From Durusdinium trenchii (Eukaryota; Sar; Dinophyceae; Suessiales; Symbiodiniaceae), in NCBI GenBank assembly GCA_963970005.1, contig CAXAMN010003113.1, positions 1,498,112-1,562,111 on the forward strand: a stretch of 64,000 nucleotides of DNA. The letters run 5' to 3'. The notes under the pieces were generated by a model. It was not told the DNA's origin. It did no database searches and saw nothing but the letters and a program-made list of their open reading frames with translations. Every line of letters starts with the position of its first letter. The stretch's first letter is position 1. The position numbers and the translations under genes are program-made. Positions 19,494 through 29,600 of the stretch are shown here, in pieces.

Positions 19494-20225
19494 TCAGGGG
19501 GAGGAGGACGGTGTGTCAGCAAGCAGGTGGCAAGCTACCGAGGAGGTGGAGCTGGAGGTGGAGGCCGTCCAAAGTGCTTGGTGTAGGTGTCCGCGGTGGC
19601 CGGGAGCTGCGGAAGGTCGGTCTGGGATGATCTGGTGCCCAGAGGTTGTGTGGTTCGGCTGTGAGAGTGTGGTGAGGGGAAGCCGGTCTCGAGAACGAGA
19701 CCTGTCTCTGCCACTGAACCGGTGGAGGAGCGGTGGCGTGTTGGTGGGTGATGGTGTGGCTGGGTTGAGTTGAGAGGTGGCTCCGGAGAGGAGGTTGGTT
19801 TGCTGTGGTGGGATGTCAAGGGTGGGATCAATGCGGTAGTGGCCAGGGGAGCCTGGTGAGCCGGGAAGGAATTGCAGCCTGTTGAGTCCACGGCGGGCGT
19901 CGAGGGTGGTGTTGATCAAATGTCGCAATGTGTTGCGTGTCTGCAGAAAAAGTCTGTAAGCTGGTGTATTGGTGAAAGTAGACATTGGGGGGATGGGATC
20001 TCGCACAATGGGGTGATGTTGGAGATCCTCGACAAGTGAGGATATAGTATTGATCATCCAGTGGAGCAGGAGTAGTTCAGGTTGGTGTGTCACGGATGGA
20101 GCCAAGTATGGCATGGGATTGTTCGGTAAAGAGTAGCTGTGGTGTGGAGTGGGTGGGCCAGGGGAAAACGTAGTGGTCGCTGAGTAGGGAGGTTGTGGAG
20201 TTCGTAGATCATCGGGAGGCATCAT
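19494..20225 (-). CDS. ORF4: small protein paralogous to ORF3, RS-like tail
   Basis: 243 codons from ATG 20225. The central region LQFLPGSPGSPGHYRIDP aligns with ORF3 LQFVTTGPGLPGQYRINP, and both have an upstream AYxL...R..L helix and ARR motif. An Arg/Ser dipeptide cluster (SGRDRSRSRDRLPL) matches RERSRSRDSLS in ORF3. The tail is Ser/Thr-rich. I infer ORF3 and ORF4 arose by duplication within the element. The RS cluster suggests RNA or nuclear-speckle association, but no function is established. Confidence 0.62.
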   Translation of the reverse strand: MMPPDDLRTPQPPYSATTTFSPGPPTPHHSYSLPNNPMPYLAPSVTHQPELLLLHWMINTISSLVEDLQHHPIVRDPIPPMSTFTNTPAYRLFLQTRNTLRHLINTTLDARRGLNRLQFLPGSPGSPGHYRIDPTLDIPPQQTNLLSGATSQLNPATPSPTNTPPLLHRFSGRDRSRSRDRLPLTTLSQPNHTTSGHQIIPDRPSAAPGHRGHLHQALWTASTSSSTSSVACHLLADTPSSSP

Positions 20226-20271
20226 GTCGTAGGAAGGGCGCACGTTTATGAAAAAACAGTTCGGTCAAATG

Positions 20272-20274
20272 GCT
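20272..20274 (-). promoter_or_regulatory. Predicted SL trans-splice acceptor for ORF4
   Basis: Minus strand GGTTTTCCCCTCTTGCTTGCC followed by ATTTGTCCGCAG, AG at 20274-20273, then CCATTTGACC; 47 nt before the ATG. Confidence 0.6.
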
Positions 20275-20489
20275 GCGGACAAATGGTGGCAAGCAAGAGG
20301 GGAAAACCATTAAGCAGTGTGAATGTGAAAAGAAGTAGTTCTGTTGCATGGCTGAGTTTTTCCGCTCGCCGAGAAAGTCAATGAGACTTGAAAAACAAAA
20401 GTAACAGTAGCCGTGGGCAGGGATGCTGTCGCATAGTTGGCAAACTGCGCGGCGGCTGCCGTAGAGCTGGAGGTTGGATGTTGCTGTAG

Positions 20490-21098
20490 TTAGCCCATGT
20501 GGTGTGAGAGGCTGTCGCGGGACCGTGAACGTTCTCTAATGTGAGTGGTAGTGTTGGTGTGGGTTGCCGGGGTGGTTTGTGGTGGAGGGCCTGTCCAGTA
20601 TGAGTGCAGGCGTGCTGCGTCTTGTGGTGGGGTACGTGGTGAAGGAGAGGGTGAACGGCTGGAAAGCCCGGGTGGTAGTGGAAAACCTGGCGGTATGTTG
20701 TGGATAATAGCCAGGTTTCTGCTGGAGAGTGTGGCTGCGGGGTTGATGCGGTATTGTCCTGGGAGCCCGGGGCCGGTGGTAACGAATTGAAGGAGTCGAC
20801 GAGCCTGGGAGAGGTCATCGATCAGGCGGTCCAGCAAGATCAGGTCGCCGCGCAGTCGGTAGAGGAGGTTGTATGCTCTCTGGTCTTGAAAATAAGTCTG
20901 GCTTGGCATAGGTTCAGTGTGGAATGGGTGACGGCGGAGGTGTTGGTTGACCATAAAGAGGAGGTCCAAAGAGCCGTTGAGGGATTGAAAATCGGGTTGG
21001 GTGCAAATCGAAGGTTGGAGCCAGCTCGGAGGGCACTGTGGGAGGTAGTGTTCTGTATCAGCGGGGTTGCTATGAGGGCGAGCGCGAGGATTGGCCAT
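20490..21098 (-). CDS. ORF3: small protein paralogous to ORF4, RS-like tail
   Basis: 202 codons from ATG 21098 (MANPRARPHSN). The helical core SLDLLFMVNQHLRRHPF through RLIDDLSQARRLLQF precedes GPGLPGQYRINPAATL, the block shared with ORF4. The Pro/Ser-rich C-terminus ends in an Arg/Ser cluster. An upstream in-frame extension to 21179 has no ATG and crosses the predicted acceptor, so the ATG at 21098 is preferred. Function unknown. Confidence 0.62.
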   Translation of the reverse strand: MANPRARPHSNPADTEHYLPQCPPSWLQPSICTQPDFQSLNGSLDLLFMVNQHLRRHPFHTEPMPSQTYFQDQRAYNLLYRLRGDLILLDRLIDDLSQARRLLQFVTTGPGLPGQYRINPAATLSSRNLAIIHNIPPGFPLPPGLSSRSPSPSPRTPPQDAARLHSYWTGPPPQTTPATHTNTTTHIRERSRSRDSLSHHMG

Positions 21099-21130
21099 GA
21101 CAATTGATGGACTGAGATGGCGTACAAAAG

Positions 21131-21133
21131 GCT
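21131..21133 (-). promoter_or_regulatory. Predicted SL trans-splice acceptor for ORF3
   Basis: Minus strand TTTTGTCAGTTTTCAGGCTC followed by ACTTCAGCTCCGCAG, AG at 21133-21132, then CCTTTTGTAC; 33 nt before the ATG. Confidence 0.55.
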
Positions 21134-21274
21134 GCGGAGCTGAAGTGAGCCTGAAAACTGACAAAACGAAGTTGGGCAACGTGGTGAAAAAAGACTGGGT
21201 ATGAAGAACTAAATGTCAGTGCATGTCAGTGGATTTGTCGTGCGGCACGCCGTAAGGAAGGTGGGTGAAACGGG

Positions 21275-22087
21275 TCAAGTGAAATAACTGCCAACTGGCG
21301 TGAGTGGAGATTTCTCCGGATGACTGTCTTCACTAAGGGCTCGCTCAGCAGCCGGCGGCAGCAGCACAGCAGCAGGAGTCGTTGGATATTGTGAAGTCGG
21401 TGGCGTTGTTGTGGGGGAAGGGGAGAAATCCGGTTGTGAATGTGGTGCTGGGGAAACTGCTGGTGATGTGGGTGTTGGTGAGGGGGAAGGTGCTTGTCTT
21501 GGTGGTGCGGTTGGTAGTGGTGTGGAGAAGAGTTGCTGGTCCTGCTGACGTTGCATGTCTTTGAGTTCTTGCCATCGGGCTTGGCATTGCTCAACGGAGA
21601 AACCCACTCTGCGGGCCACAGTGGTCCAGTTGGGACGAAGTTTGGGGTTTTCTTTGAGTTCGACCAGGCGACAGTCAGCGTCGCCGTCCCAAGCATCCCA
21701 GTCCGCCTGTCGGTTCAAAGGTGGTGGGGGTGGTTGCTTCCGCTTGCGTGTTGTGGTGGGTTGTGGATCTGGGGGTGTTGTTGGAGTGTCGTCTGAGTCT
21801 TGTAAGGGTGGCGCTGGTAAACGGATGGGTGGTCTGGATGGTGCTGAGTCACAGGATGAGGTGGTGGATGGTAAACGTATAGGGTGGTTGGGCGGAGTTG
21901 GAAGTGGCTGAAAGTGTTGGCGGAAAGTGGGGTCCGCTTGGTGGCTGTGGTGGAGGAAAACCGTGTGGAGGTGTGCTACAATATCTGTTGCTTGTCGAAG
22001 CAGGTTGTGCACCTGCGAAAGTGCCACTGCGGTTCTGTGTATGAGAGTTGAGGTGTCGTTTTGTAGAGGTGTCGGTGTGCTGCTCAT
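21275..22087 (-). CDS. ORF2: Myb/SANT-like DNA-binding protein
   Basis: 270 codons from ATG 22087. The N-terminal about 50 residues are helical (HRTAVALSQVHNLLRQATDI). A Pro-rich segment ends in a basic RKRK cluster, a candidate nuclear signal. Residues about 130-177 fit a Myb/SANT repeat: W130/W133, DADCRLVELKENP, W154 in NWTTVARRVGFS, then QCQARWQELKDM with W172. Spacing of the tryptophans and the C-terminal RW are typical. The C-terminus is Pro/Ser/Thr-rich. Likely role: binding element or host DNA, for targeting or transcription (inference). A weaker acceptor (GCCGCAG at 22137-22136) lies 48 nt upstream of the ATG. Confidence 0.72.
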   Translation of the reverse strand: MSSTPTPLQNDTSTLIHRTAVALSQVHNLLRQATDIVAHLHTVFLHHSHQADPTFRQHFQPLPTPPNHPIRLPSTTSSCDSAPSRPPIRLPAPPLQDSDDTPTTPPDPQPTTTRKRKQPPPPPLNRQADWDAWDGDADCRLVELKENPKLRPNWTTVARRVGFSVEQCQARWQELKDMQRQQDQQLFSTPLPTAPPRQAPSPSPTPTSPAVSPAPHSQPDFSPSPTTTPPTSQYPTTPAAVLLPPAAERALSEDSHPEKSPLTPVGSYFT

Positions 22088-22522
22088 GAGTCTGAGATGT
22101 AGGGGTGTACAGTGGTCAAGAATCGTCACAGGTTGCTGCGGCAGCGCGCCAAAGCAGCCGGACAGCGGCGAGTCTGAGGGAGCGCGTCATCACGAGGCCG
22201 TGCATATGAATTAAGCGAGCATCAAATTCCCACAGGCAAAAGTGCGAATATGCAATGCCGGTTGGACAATTAAGTACATGACTCAATGAATCACTCTCCA
22301 CGATGCAGAATCTGACATGTGAAAGACTCCATCAAAACAGCCGGTACAATTCGAAAAAAGATGTTCTCAGCAAACACTGCAGAGCTAGAAAAATTGAGGG
22401 TTCAAAATTCGCGTAGCCGCTGCAGGAGGCTCTTTTTGCTGCTACAGCAAAGGTTGGGTGGTGGTGTGAGACCGAAAGTGGAGGTGGAGATGGTAGTGGT
22501 GTGTAGATGTGTGGTAGTGGTG

Positions 22523-24314
22523 TTATGGGTCCGGTGGAGTGGAGTTGGTGGACCAGGCCAGTCCTTTGACAATGGCGTGGTCCGGGTGGATCACCCAGCA
22601 GCGGCCCTTCTGATGAAAGACTGCACCATGGTGGTCGTTAAGGAGGTTCATGGCGTGTTCCTCACCTCCAGAGGTATATTTTGTGGCAGCACCCCAAGCA
22701 AGGAGTGTGATGATGAGGGAATGGGAATTCTTGTGGAGTTGCCAGGTGTTGTGGATGATGCGGGCAAGTTCGTTGTGGTCATGGGGTTGGTTGTGGGTGA
22801 TGCGAACGCCCTGGGCAAAAAATCCAGGGTAGTTGGCAAAGTGGAGTGTGCTGGGTAAAAATCGGCCTTGGCGTAGAATGTTGGAAATGTTGCCGACGGG
22901 GCCTGTGTGGCCTGCGTTGATGTGGGCGACTTCCCGGTGGGTGGATGTGGCGCGGGAAACCGCAGGTGGCTCTGGTGTAGTGGCTTTGGTGTTGAGGAAG
23001 GGAAGTGAAATGGCGTAGTACTGGAATTGGTCGTATTGGTGGGTTGTGTCGTTCCACTTAGCGTGGGTATATTGTCGGAAATCGGTGATCTCCTTGTAGG
23101 TGATGTTGCAGTCTGTGAGGATATTGGCAATGTACTGGTGTTGTGGTCGGTTGGGATTATCGAGTTGGGTGGCATGGAATTCGAGCCATTCCAGAATCTG
23201 GTCTGCAGGTGTAAAGGTGTAAAAGTTGGGTGGAGGTCGCCAACGGTTGATTGGGCGACGGAGAACGGCTGTGGTGGGATATTGAGAGGGGTCCGGGTTG
23301 GAATGTTCGGTGTTGGGGCGTAGATCAATGGGTTGTGGTGGCGAACGACTGCGGGATGGCGTACGGCTGGATGTGTAGGTGGATGTTGAAGGCGACCGCC
23401 GTCGCCGGGTTGTGCTGTGATGTTTGGAGTGGCGGTGATGGCGATGTCGGCGGCGGTGGCGGTGGCGTCCTCTGTGGTGATGGTCGGACTTGCGTCGGCT
23501 CTTGTGGTGGTGGCGGCGACTGCTGTGTGGTGGTTGCGGGGAAGGTGGTTGCGGTGCTGGTGAGGCAGTGGTGTCAGGTTGGTCTGGTGCTGGTAGTGAA
23601 GGTCCAGGCGCTGGTGTGGCAGATACCAGCGATGGGGATGCTGAATGTTGGGATACGGTAGCTGGTGGAGGCGTGTTTTGGACTGGTAATGGATTGTCCT
23701 GGGCAGTCGTGGGGATGGGTTGGATCGGTGGTGTTGGATCCGATGGTGGCTGCTGTTGAGGTGGAGGTTGGGTTGGTGTTGAGGCGTTGATGGTTTGTGG
23801 AGGCGGTGGCGGGGGCAACGGTTGGAGAGGAGGCTGTGTGACGGGGGGGAAAAACTGAATAGGGTTGCCAAACGCCCTGGGGGATGGCGCATTGGGGGTC
23901 TGTGGATGGATAATTGGCAATCGCAGTCTGTTGCTGTGTTGGAGGGGGATGTGTCAGTGTAGTGGGGGGAGGGAGTTCAGCCGGTGGTGTGGGATGATGT
24001 GGTGGCAACAGGTAGGACGGGGGAGGTGCTGCTGTCGGAAACACTGGAGTTGGATGTGTGGGTTGCGGTGGCACGTGACATGGTTGGACAAAAGTCCAAG
24101 TGGATGGTGCGCCGTAAGTCAGTGCAGTGGCGGTAGGGTTGGACAAAAACGGTGGTGGTTGAAATGGTTGTGGTTGTGGATGAGGGTATGCCGGTGGTTG
24201 TGTCGGGGGAAAAATGGGTGCAGTTGATGGTTGTGGCATCGGCCATGTGGGTTGAGGTTGTGTGGTAGGTAAAGGTGGTGGCGTGGTGTGAGCGTAGGGC
24301 CACGGAAAATGCAT
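22523..24314 (-). CDS. ORF1: Pro-rich + RS-rich protein with C-terminal unknown domain (one frameshift)
   Basis: ATG at 24314 opens MHFPWPYAHTTPPP and a very Pro-rich segment in one frame. Near a run of seven G (about 23842-23848) the reading moves to the frame ending at 22523, which continues FGNPIQFFPPVTQPP. The other frame reads the same region as VWQPYSVFPP, so a one-base homopolymer indel is likely, real or from assembly. The second part has an Arg/His/Ser-rich stretch (SRRHHHKSRRKSDHHH, later SRTPSRSRSPP). A folded C-terminal about 240 residues includes ILEWLEFHATQLDNP, HINAGHTGPVGNISNILRQG and HQKGRCWVIHPDHAIVKG. No family recognised. Whole product about 596 residues. The RS-rich part suggests RNA binding. 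Confidence 0.55.
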
Positions 24315-24822
24315 GTCGTGGTCGTAGCTATGGCGCGGCGCGGCGCGGTAGCAAAAAGCAGCGGGGAAGTGCCGAGTTGTATTGTCTTGTTGTCGTTGAA
24401 GGTGTCATCTCTGGTGACAATGGTGAAAATGTTGTAAGGTGGTTCAAGATGTGAGCTTGTTGGTAGGTGTGTGTTCATGCATCTCGAATTAAGTTGAAAA
24501 GCTGTAATGCCCATCCTTGAGTTCTGTCGATGAAAGAAACGCGGCAGCAGTATAGCAAACATAGAAACACGCACATGATTGGAAGACATGAAAAGAAACT
24601 GAATGCTGAAATCTGAGATCGGAAAGTTGGAATCTGAAGCATTCTTTAAAACCGTTTTTTGGCCCGGCGGCCGGTGTGGCGGTTGATTCTGTGAGGGTGT
24701 CGGTGCCTTCCGGTGAGAGTCCAGTGAGCGGTGGTGCATTGGGGTGGTTGCTTTCCCATGCAAAATCGGCGCCCCAGTGACGGGGATCACACTCAGCACC
24801 CGAGTGGGACGGCTGAGCGGGA
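24315..24822 (-). other. 5' untranslated region of the B element
   Basis: About 510 bp between pseudo-LTR B2 and the ORF1 ATG without a convincing frame. It holds a hairpin at 24772-24785 (CCCC/GGGG). Its edge block (ATCACAC, CAGCACCC, GTGGGACGGCTGAGCGG at about 24786-24821) also adjoins pseudo-LTR A2, where the hairpin stem is CCTCC/GGAGG instead (11402-11415). Confidence 0.5.
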
Positions 24823-25217
24823 CACACTTCGATAATTTGTATTCAGTGAACTCAGTTACCACGCTGGGAAGGAAGGTGAGGAACCGCAAGGTGAAAAGTC
24901 CGAAAAAACTTGTAGGTGTTTGAACAAAGGTTGTTTCCCTTGCTCTGCAGTTCACGAACGTGCGGCAGCTGACGGCGGCAATGGAAAGGTTTATGGGATG
25001 AAGACATGTAACCACCATGAAACAAACAAAGTGGATTGGAACAGCTTGGTCAAAGGTTGAGCGCAGGTACGTCGAAAGAGCGTCCTCTTTCGATATCCTA
25101 GTCTGATCCTGGAGCTTCGTTGGCTCACGCCAGGAAACAGACCCGTGAGCCCCCTGCCTGGGTAAAGTGGAAATAGTGGTGGTGAAGGACCCTTTGTCCA
25201 GGGTTGGACACACACAC
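24823..25217 (-). repeat. Pseudo-LTR B2 (5' end of the element on the minus strand)
   Basis: Copy of 11836-12230 with one base fewer near 24847. The upstream edge on the minus strand runs into a CA/TG microsatellite (25205-25229), as the A1 repeat does at 10718-10735. Confidence 0.9.
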
Positions 25218-25229
25218 ACACACACACAC
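25205..25229. repeat. CA microsatellite at the element boundary
   Basis: Uninterrupted CA dinucleotides adjoin the outer end of B2, and a second run adjoins A1. It may be target preference, or tailing by the element. Confidence 0.85.
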
Positions 25230-25769
25230 GTACCTATGCGATCCCAATAAGGTCTTCAGCCGCAAACTCCCCTTTCAGTGCCCAGATGCTTGGCAGAAAG
25301 GCGAAGTGCGGTTTGCTTGGCTCTGAGTTCCAAGTCATCAAGAGTGGAACTGTAGTTCTGAGGCACGAAGACGACCTGGGTCGGAGAAGGACGCTAGGCG
25401 ATGCCACGGCGAGCCTGGACGCGAGCGATCCTGGACGCGGAGTCGGTGAGGACTCGGCGAGTAAACCCAAAAACGTGGTGAAGACGAAGGTGTCTGGCGT
25501 CCTGAGGTAAATAAACATATAACTTGAGCAGCAAGCCAGGCATATGATGGTGCAGGATAGACGTAGAAGGCAGGCGACAAATCAGGCAAAAGCCAAAACC
25601 GTCACTTGTTTTTAAAAAAACATATATATATATACTGTATATATAAAGAGAGAGAGGGAGATAGAAAGAGAAAGAGAGATAGAGAGAAAGAGAGAGAGCG
25701 GCACGCCATGGGGTAGCTTGCCCTCCATATCTGATACTGCAAAAAATACTACACAAATAAAGAAATCTA

Positions 25770-26075
25770 CTTTTCCAGATATCCAGAGGAAAGCGTTTAA
25801 AATAAACGCGTGCATATAGAGCTTTTCAAATAGAAGTCACCATTGCTGGAGATCTAGAGGAAAGCTTTTGAAGGAAAGCTTTTGAAGCAAACGCTTTAAA
25901 TATAGAAAATATTATTCCCAGAGATCTAGAGGACCGCTATTGAAATGAAGCTTTTATATAAGGTTTTCTAATATAGAAATGATTATTCCCAGAGATCTAG
26001 AGGAAAGCTTTTGCTTTTAATTCCAAAAGTATTATATATATATATATAGAAATGACTATTCCCAAAGATTACTTC
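25770..26075. repeat. Degenerate tandem repeat, about 75 bp unit
   Basis: Four to five diverged units sharing ATTCCCAGAGATCTAGAGGA, then AAGCTTTT and an ATATAGAAAT spacer. No coding frame. Confidence 0.65.
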
Positions 26076-26219
26076 CAAAAAATCTAGCTCCCTACTCAAA
26101 AACAGTGTTTTGACCTAGCTCTCAGCACTCCCAGGCCAAGAAAACACTGTAAAATACATGGTTTGGTAGCATTTGCTTTCTTAAACTCTTTCAAGTGGTA
26201 GCCTACCCTCCATATCTGA

Positions 26220-26600
26220 TCTTAAAGTAGAATTCAATTTGGTGTGAATTGGAATTAAATTTGAATTGCATTACACCAAATTAGAATTAGAACTAAACTA
26301 AAAGAAATAGTTTAGGATTAAAAGTCGAGTTGACTCAAAACTGAACTGAATTAAATTAGGATTGAAGTAGAATTTAAATTAGGTTTGAATTGTAGAATTA
26401 AATTTGAATTAAACTAGAATTAGAATTAACGTGGATTTGAATTAGACATAGACTTGAATTAGACGTTAAATTAATGTAAGTTAGCAATTGAATTAAACTT
26501 GAATGAGAATCAAATGTCCATTACGCTAAACGTAAAAAAATAATCAGACTTCAATTAGACTAAATTAGAACAACATCAGATTTGGATCTGAGAATTTAGT
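26220..26600. repeat. AT-rich simple-sequence field (GAATTRAA-like)
   Basis: Irregular iteration of GAATTA/GAATTG/TTTGAATT hexamer-like words over about 380 bp, non-coding. Confidence 0.6.
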
Positions 26601-29600
26601 CAAAATTGAATTGGCTATGAATTACAACTACAGCTCCCACATGTTCATTACAGTTTCAAGCTGCTTGGCAATGCAACAGCACTGATACCAACCAGAAGTC
26701 AATGCACAAAGACTTGTACATAGAGATTTGGACAAAAGGAAGTGTTGGGCTCAAACGCTTTCAATTGTAAGAAGAAAGAACAACTGACTTTAGGTGAGAC
26801 CTAGGTTCAAATGCTTGGACCAAAGGTTGAACGAGATAGAAACAGCACAGATTGTCTTAGAAAGGAAACTCAAAATAGGAAATTCCAAACATATCAACCC
26901 GTGGGAAAACCAAAACACTAAGAACAAATCTGGGAAGAACCCTAAACCGCTTCCATATTGTTCATATGTTTCTACCTTGTTCATAGTATGAACATGTATG
27001 AGCAATTTATGCGAACGATTTTTATGGTGTCAAAACTGTTTTTTCAGTAAAGGTTACGACATGTTTGCTAATTTGTTGTGTCAGAATGTCTGAACAAATT
27101 ATGCAAAGTTGAAATATCCACGCAATCATCAGTTTTCACATAGTAGTTAGTAGTTGCAACCATATAACAAACATAAATATATCGTGAAAGGGTTTTCTCT
27201 TTTTAAAACCAACTTCTAGGATCTCAGCTATAGAGCAAACTTCCTGGACCACAAGCGGGGTCTTGTGTTATGAGCATCGACGGCCAAGAACTGGGTATTT
27301 GCTTGACAAATAAATGAAACTTGACTTCTTCGGCGTTTTTGGTGTAGTTTTAGTTGGGCTCGGGCATTCTCTACATGGAATGATCACAATGACTGCTTCA
27401 AACAAGGGGTTGGGACTTTCATTTTTTGTCTTAGGCAGTCGGTTCGACAGTCCGCCATGATAATGACCCAACCACCCAGATCCAAGCTGCCGCGATCTCT
27501 TGGAAAAGAGCTCGGATGGCAATGCCGTAAAGCTTTACCTCTGGTGCCATTGGTGCAAAACGAGAATCGCACATTATATAATTACTGGAATTGCGTTCAA
27601 AAATCTTATGGCTTGAACTTAAGCTCACCACAATTCTGCCATCATCATGCTTCCGTCGCAACGAAATTACCAGGAACCATGTTTGATTGGGGAGTCTTTC
27701 CGTGTTCCCCGTGAACTCTCCACAATCCATCCCCTTATTTCCGGAACCGTCCGAATCGGGGGCTTCATCACTGCATCTCACTGCGCCTCGTCCTTGTTCA
27801 GGACCTTCGAGTTGAGATCGTCGAAGAAACAGGCCGATGGGATCATGAAAGCATCCTGGCCAGAGAAGTTTCAGGACCTTCTTCGGCAACAGTTCGGTCT
27901 GAGTTAACATCTTCCTTGTTGCAAAAAAAAGGCTACATCCGATGGTGCAATGTTCGCTTCCGGTGGCCATCACAAGCTTTCCGAGAGTGCGCGAGTGCGC
28001 TTCGCCTCTGCAATGATTGGCACCATGCAGCACTTGGGAATCTTGCAAGCCTTGGGACATCTGAGGGGGGCAACCTATTCCACCCATTGGTGCTATGGTT
28101 TGACATATGATGTAATGATATGTAATGTGCTGTCATGTGTAGTGTACACCGGTTGGCCCCATAGAACATAACACCAAAAACCGTGCCACAATGCTCCTTT
28201 GTGGTGTGGATGCAAAGGTCGGGTCAGGGACCACTCAAATTAATAAACTAATAACAAATCAAGACAAATTCAATTATATATTGAATAGTGACCAATTTAA
28301 CGCAAATGAGAAGCTTGAATGAGCCAGGATTGAATGTGCTCGGACTTGAAGCAGTTCTCACTGCATATAAGGAGTGCAGTCTCAGTTCCCTTGGACACCT
28401 CAGCACTGAGAAGAAGTTCGTGCAACACCTACCTCTACGAGCTGCAAGCAGCAAGCTGTCTAGGTCAATATTCACGCATACAGTAGCTCCTAAATGCACC
28501 GTTAATGCCTGCTGGTTCCTTGAATCAACATTCTGCAAAGAAAATAGCAACCAAACTATGTTTCCATATGTTTCCGACAATGTGAGCAACTCTAATGAGT
28601 TGAGAGGGTGCTCATGCTTATTCAATCGGAAAATTTTAAAGGGTCTCGCGACTCAAGTATTCGTGGAGGAGAGCGCTGAAGCAAACCAAGGACAACAGCA
28701 ACTGCACTTGTTGTGACAGCCAGGCCACATGGCTTCCTGGAGAAAGGATGTGAGGAGTCTGCACGTGAGTCCCCAACAAACGGGCTTTCAACATTGTAGA
28801 CCTTGGTTTCAGCCATCGTCTGGCAGGATGCAGTGGCCGAGTTGACGGGGACTGTTCGGCGGGCTTTCCGGAGCATCCTGAACACTGAAAACACCCAAAA
28901 CACCCGTCAAGTTGAACATGACATGGTGGTCTGCTTGGGGACCATGGGACATTCATCGCAGAGTCAAGCAACACCTGTATGGGCGGTATGGGGACTTTGA
29001 GCCTGGCAAGCTTTTGCCCAGTCAAGGGTATGGGTGAAAAAGGCCCAGGGTTCCACGGGATGTGCATGACAAAATGCAACTCTCAGGATTTCGGGGTGGC
29101 AACAAGTGTCCTTCAACTTCTTCGCATCTGTAAGAAGTCCCCAAAGCCATATGGTTTATACTATATACAGAGTTCTATCTGAGGCTTCATGTGAGCGAGC
29201 GCCAAAACCTATGGGCACAAAAGCGGAACTCCACATGTTGGTATCGCTTTTGGTTGTTCACTGTATTGCTTTGCAGTGTTTCGGATGCCTGTGTCATTTT
29301 GTTTGCAGACTGTCTTTTGAATCACAACAGGTGAGCTACACATGAGTATTGGTAGAGAGGGAGACCAGGAAAGAGAGAAAAAAGAAAAAAAGAGAGAGTA
29401 TGTGTTCTATTGACGCAACAGTCTTTCCTTCTTCTTTTCTAAGCTCTACATCTCAGGCATCCTCCACAATTGCTTTGTATGAAGATAGGAGTTGATCATC
29501 CCTGGGTATCGCTTAGGTATCGCTCTGTCTAAAGCAACACACATGACAATAATAAGATTGAATCAAACGATCGAGGTGTACCTTGTGAGGGTATCGTTTT

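Larger units (their letters stand above)
11836..25217 (-). mobile_element. 13.4 kb polycistronic Penelope-like retroelement with pseudo-LTRs
   Basis: Two near-identical direct repeats of about 395 bp (11836-12230 and 24823-25217) bound an interior whose minus strand carries seven ORFs: ORF1 24314-22523, ORF2 22087-21275, ORF3 21098-20490, ORF4 20225-19494, ORF5 19312-18479, ORF6 18238-16754, and ORF7 16274-14991 continuing to 11856. ORF7 encodes a GIY-YIG motif N-terminal to a reverse transcriptase, the permuted order known for some protist and algal Penelope-like elements. The other ORFs are Pro/Thr/Ser-rich with small folded segments. Near-identity of the repeats suggests recent insertion. 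Spacers of 176-515 bp separate ORFs and mostly contain a pyrimidine tract plus AG. No tyrosine recombinase, DDE integrase or RNase H motif was seen inside. Confidence 0.8.

Noticed and set aside
12181-24300. Many open frames on the plus strand of the 13.4 kb element
   Set aside because: They are Trp/Gly/Val-rich mirror readings of Pro/Thr-rich minus-strand ORFs, without motifs.
24119-25225. 368-codon minus frame starting in pseudo-LTR B2 as a gene
   Set aside because: It begins in the CA/TG microsatellite, repeats the B1-encoded tail, and shows no protein-like conservation.
27431-28087. 218-codon minus frame as a gene
   Set aside because: No domain, no paired splice sites, and the plus strand is equally open in overlapping frames.
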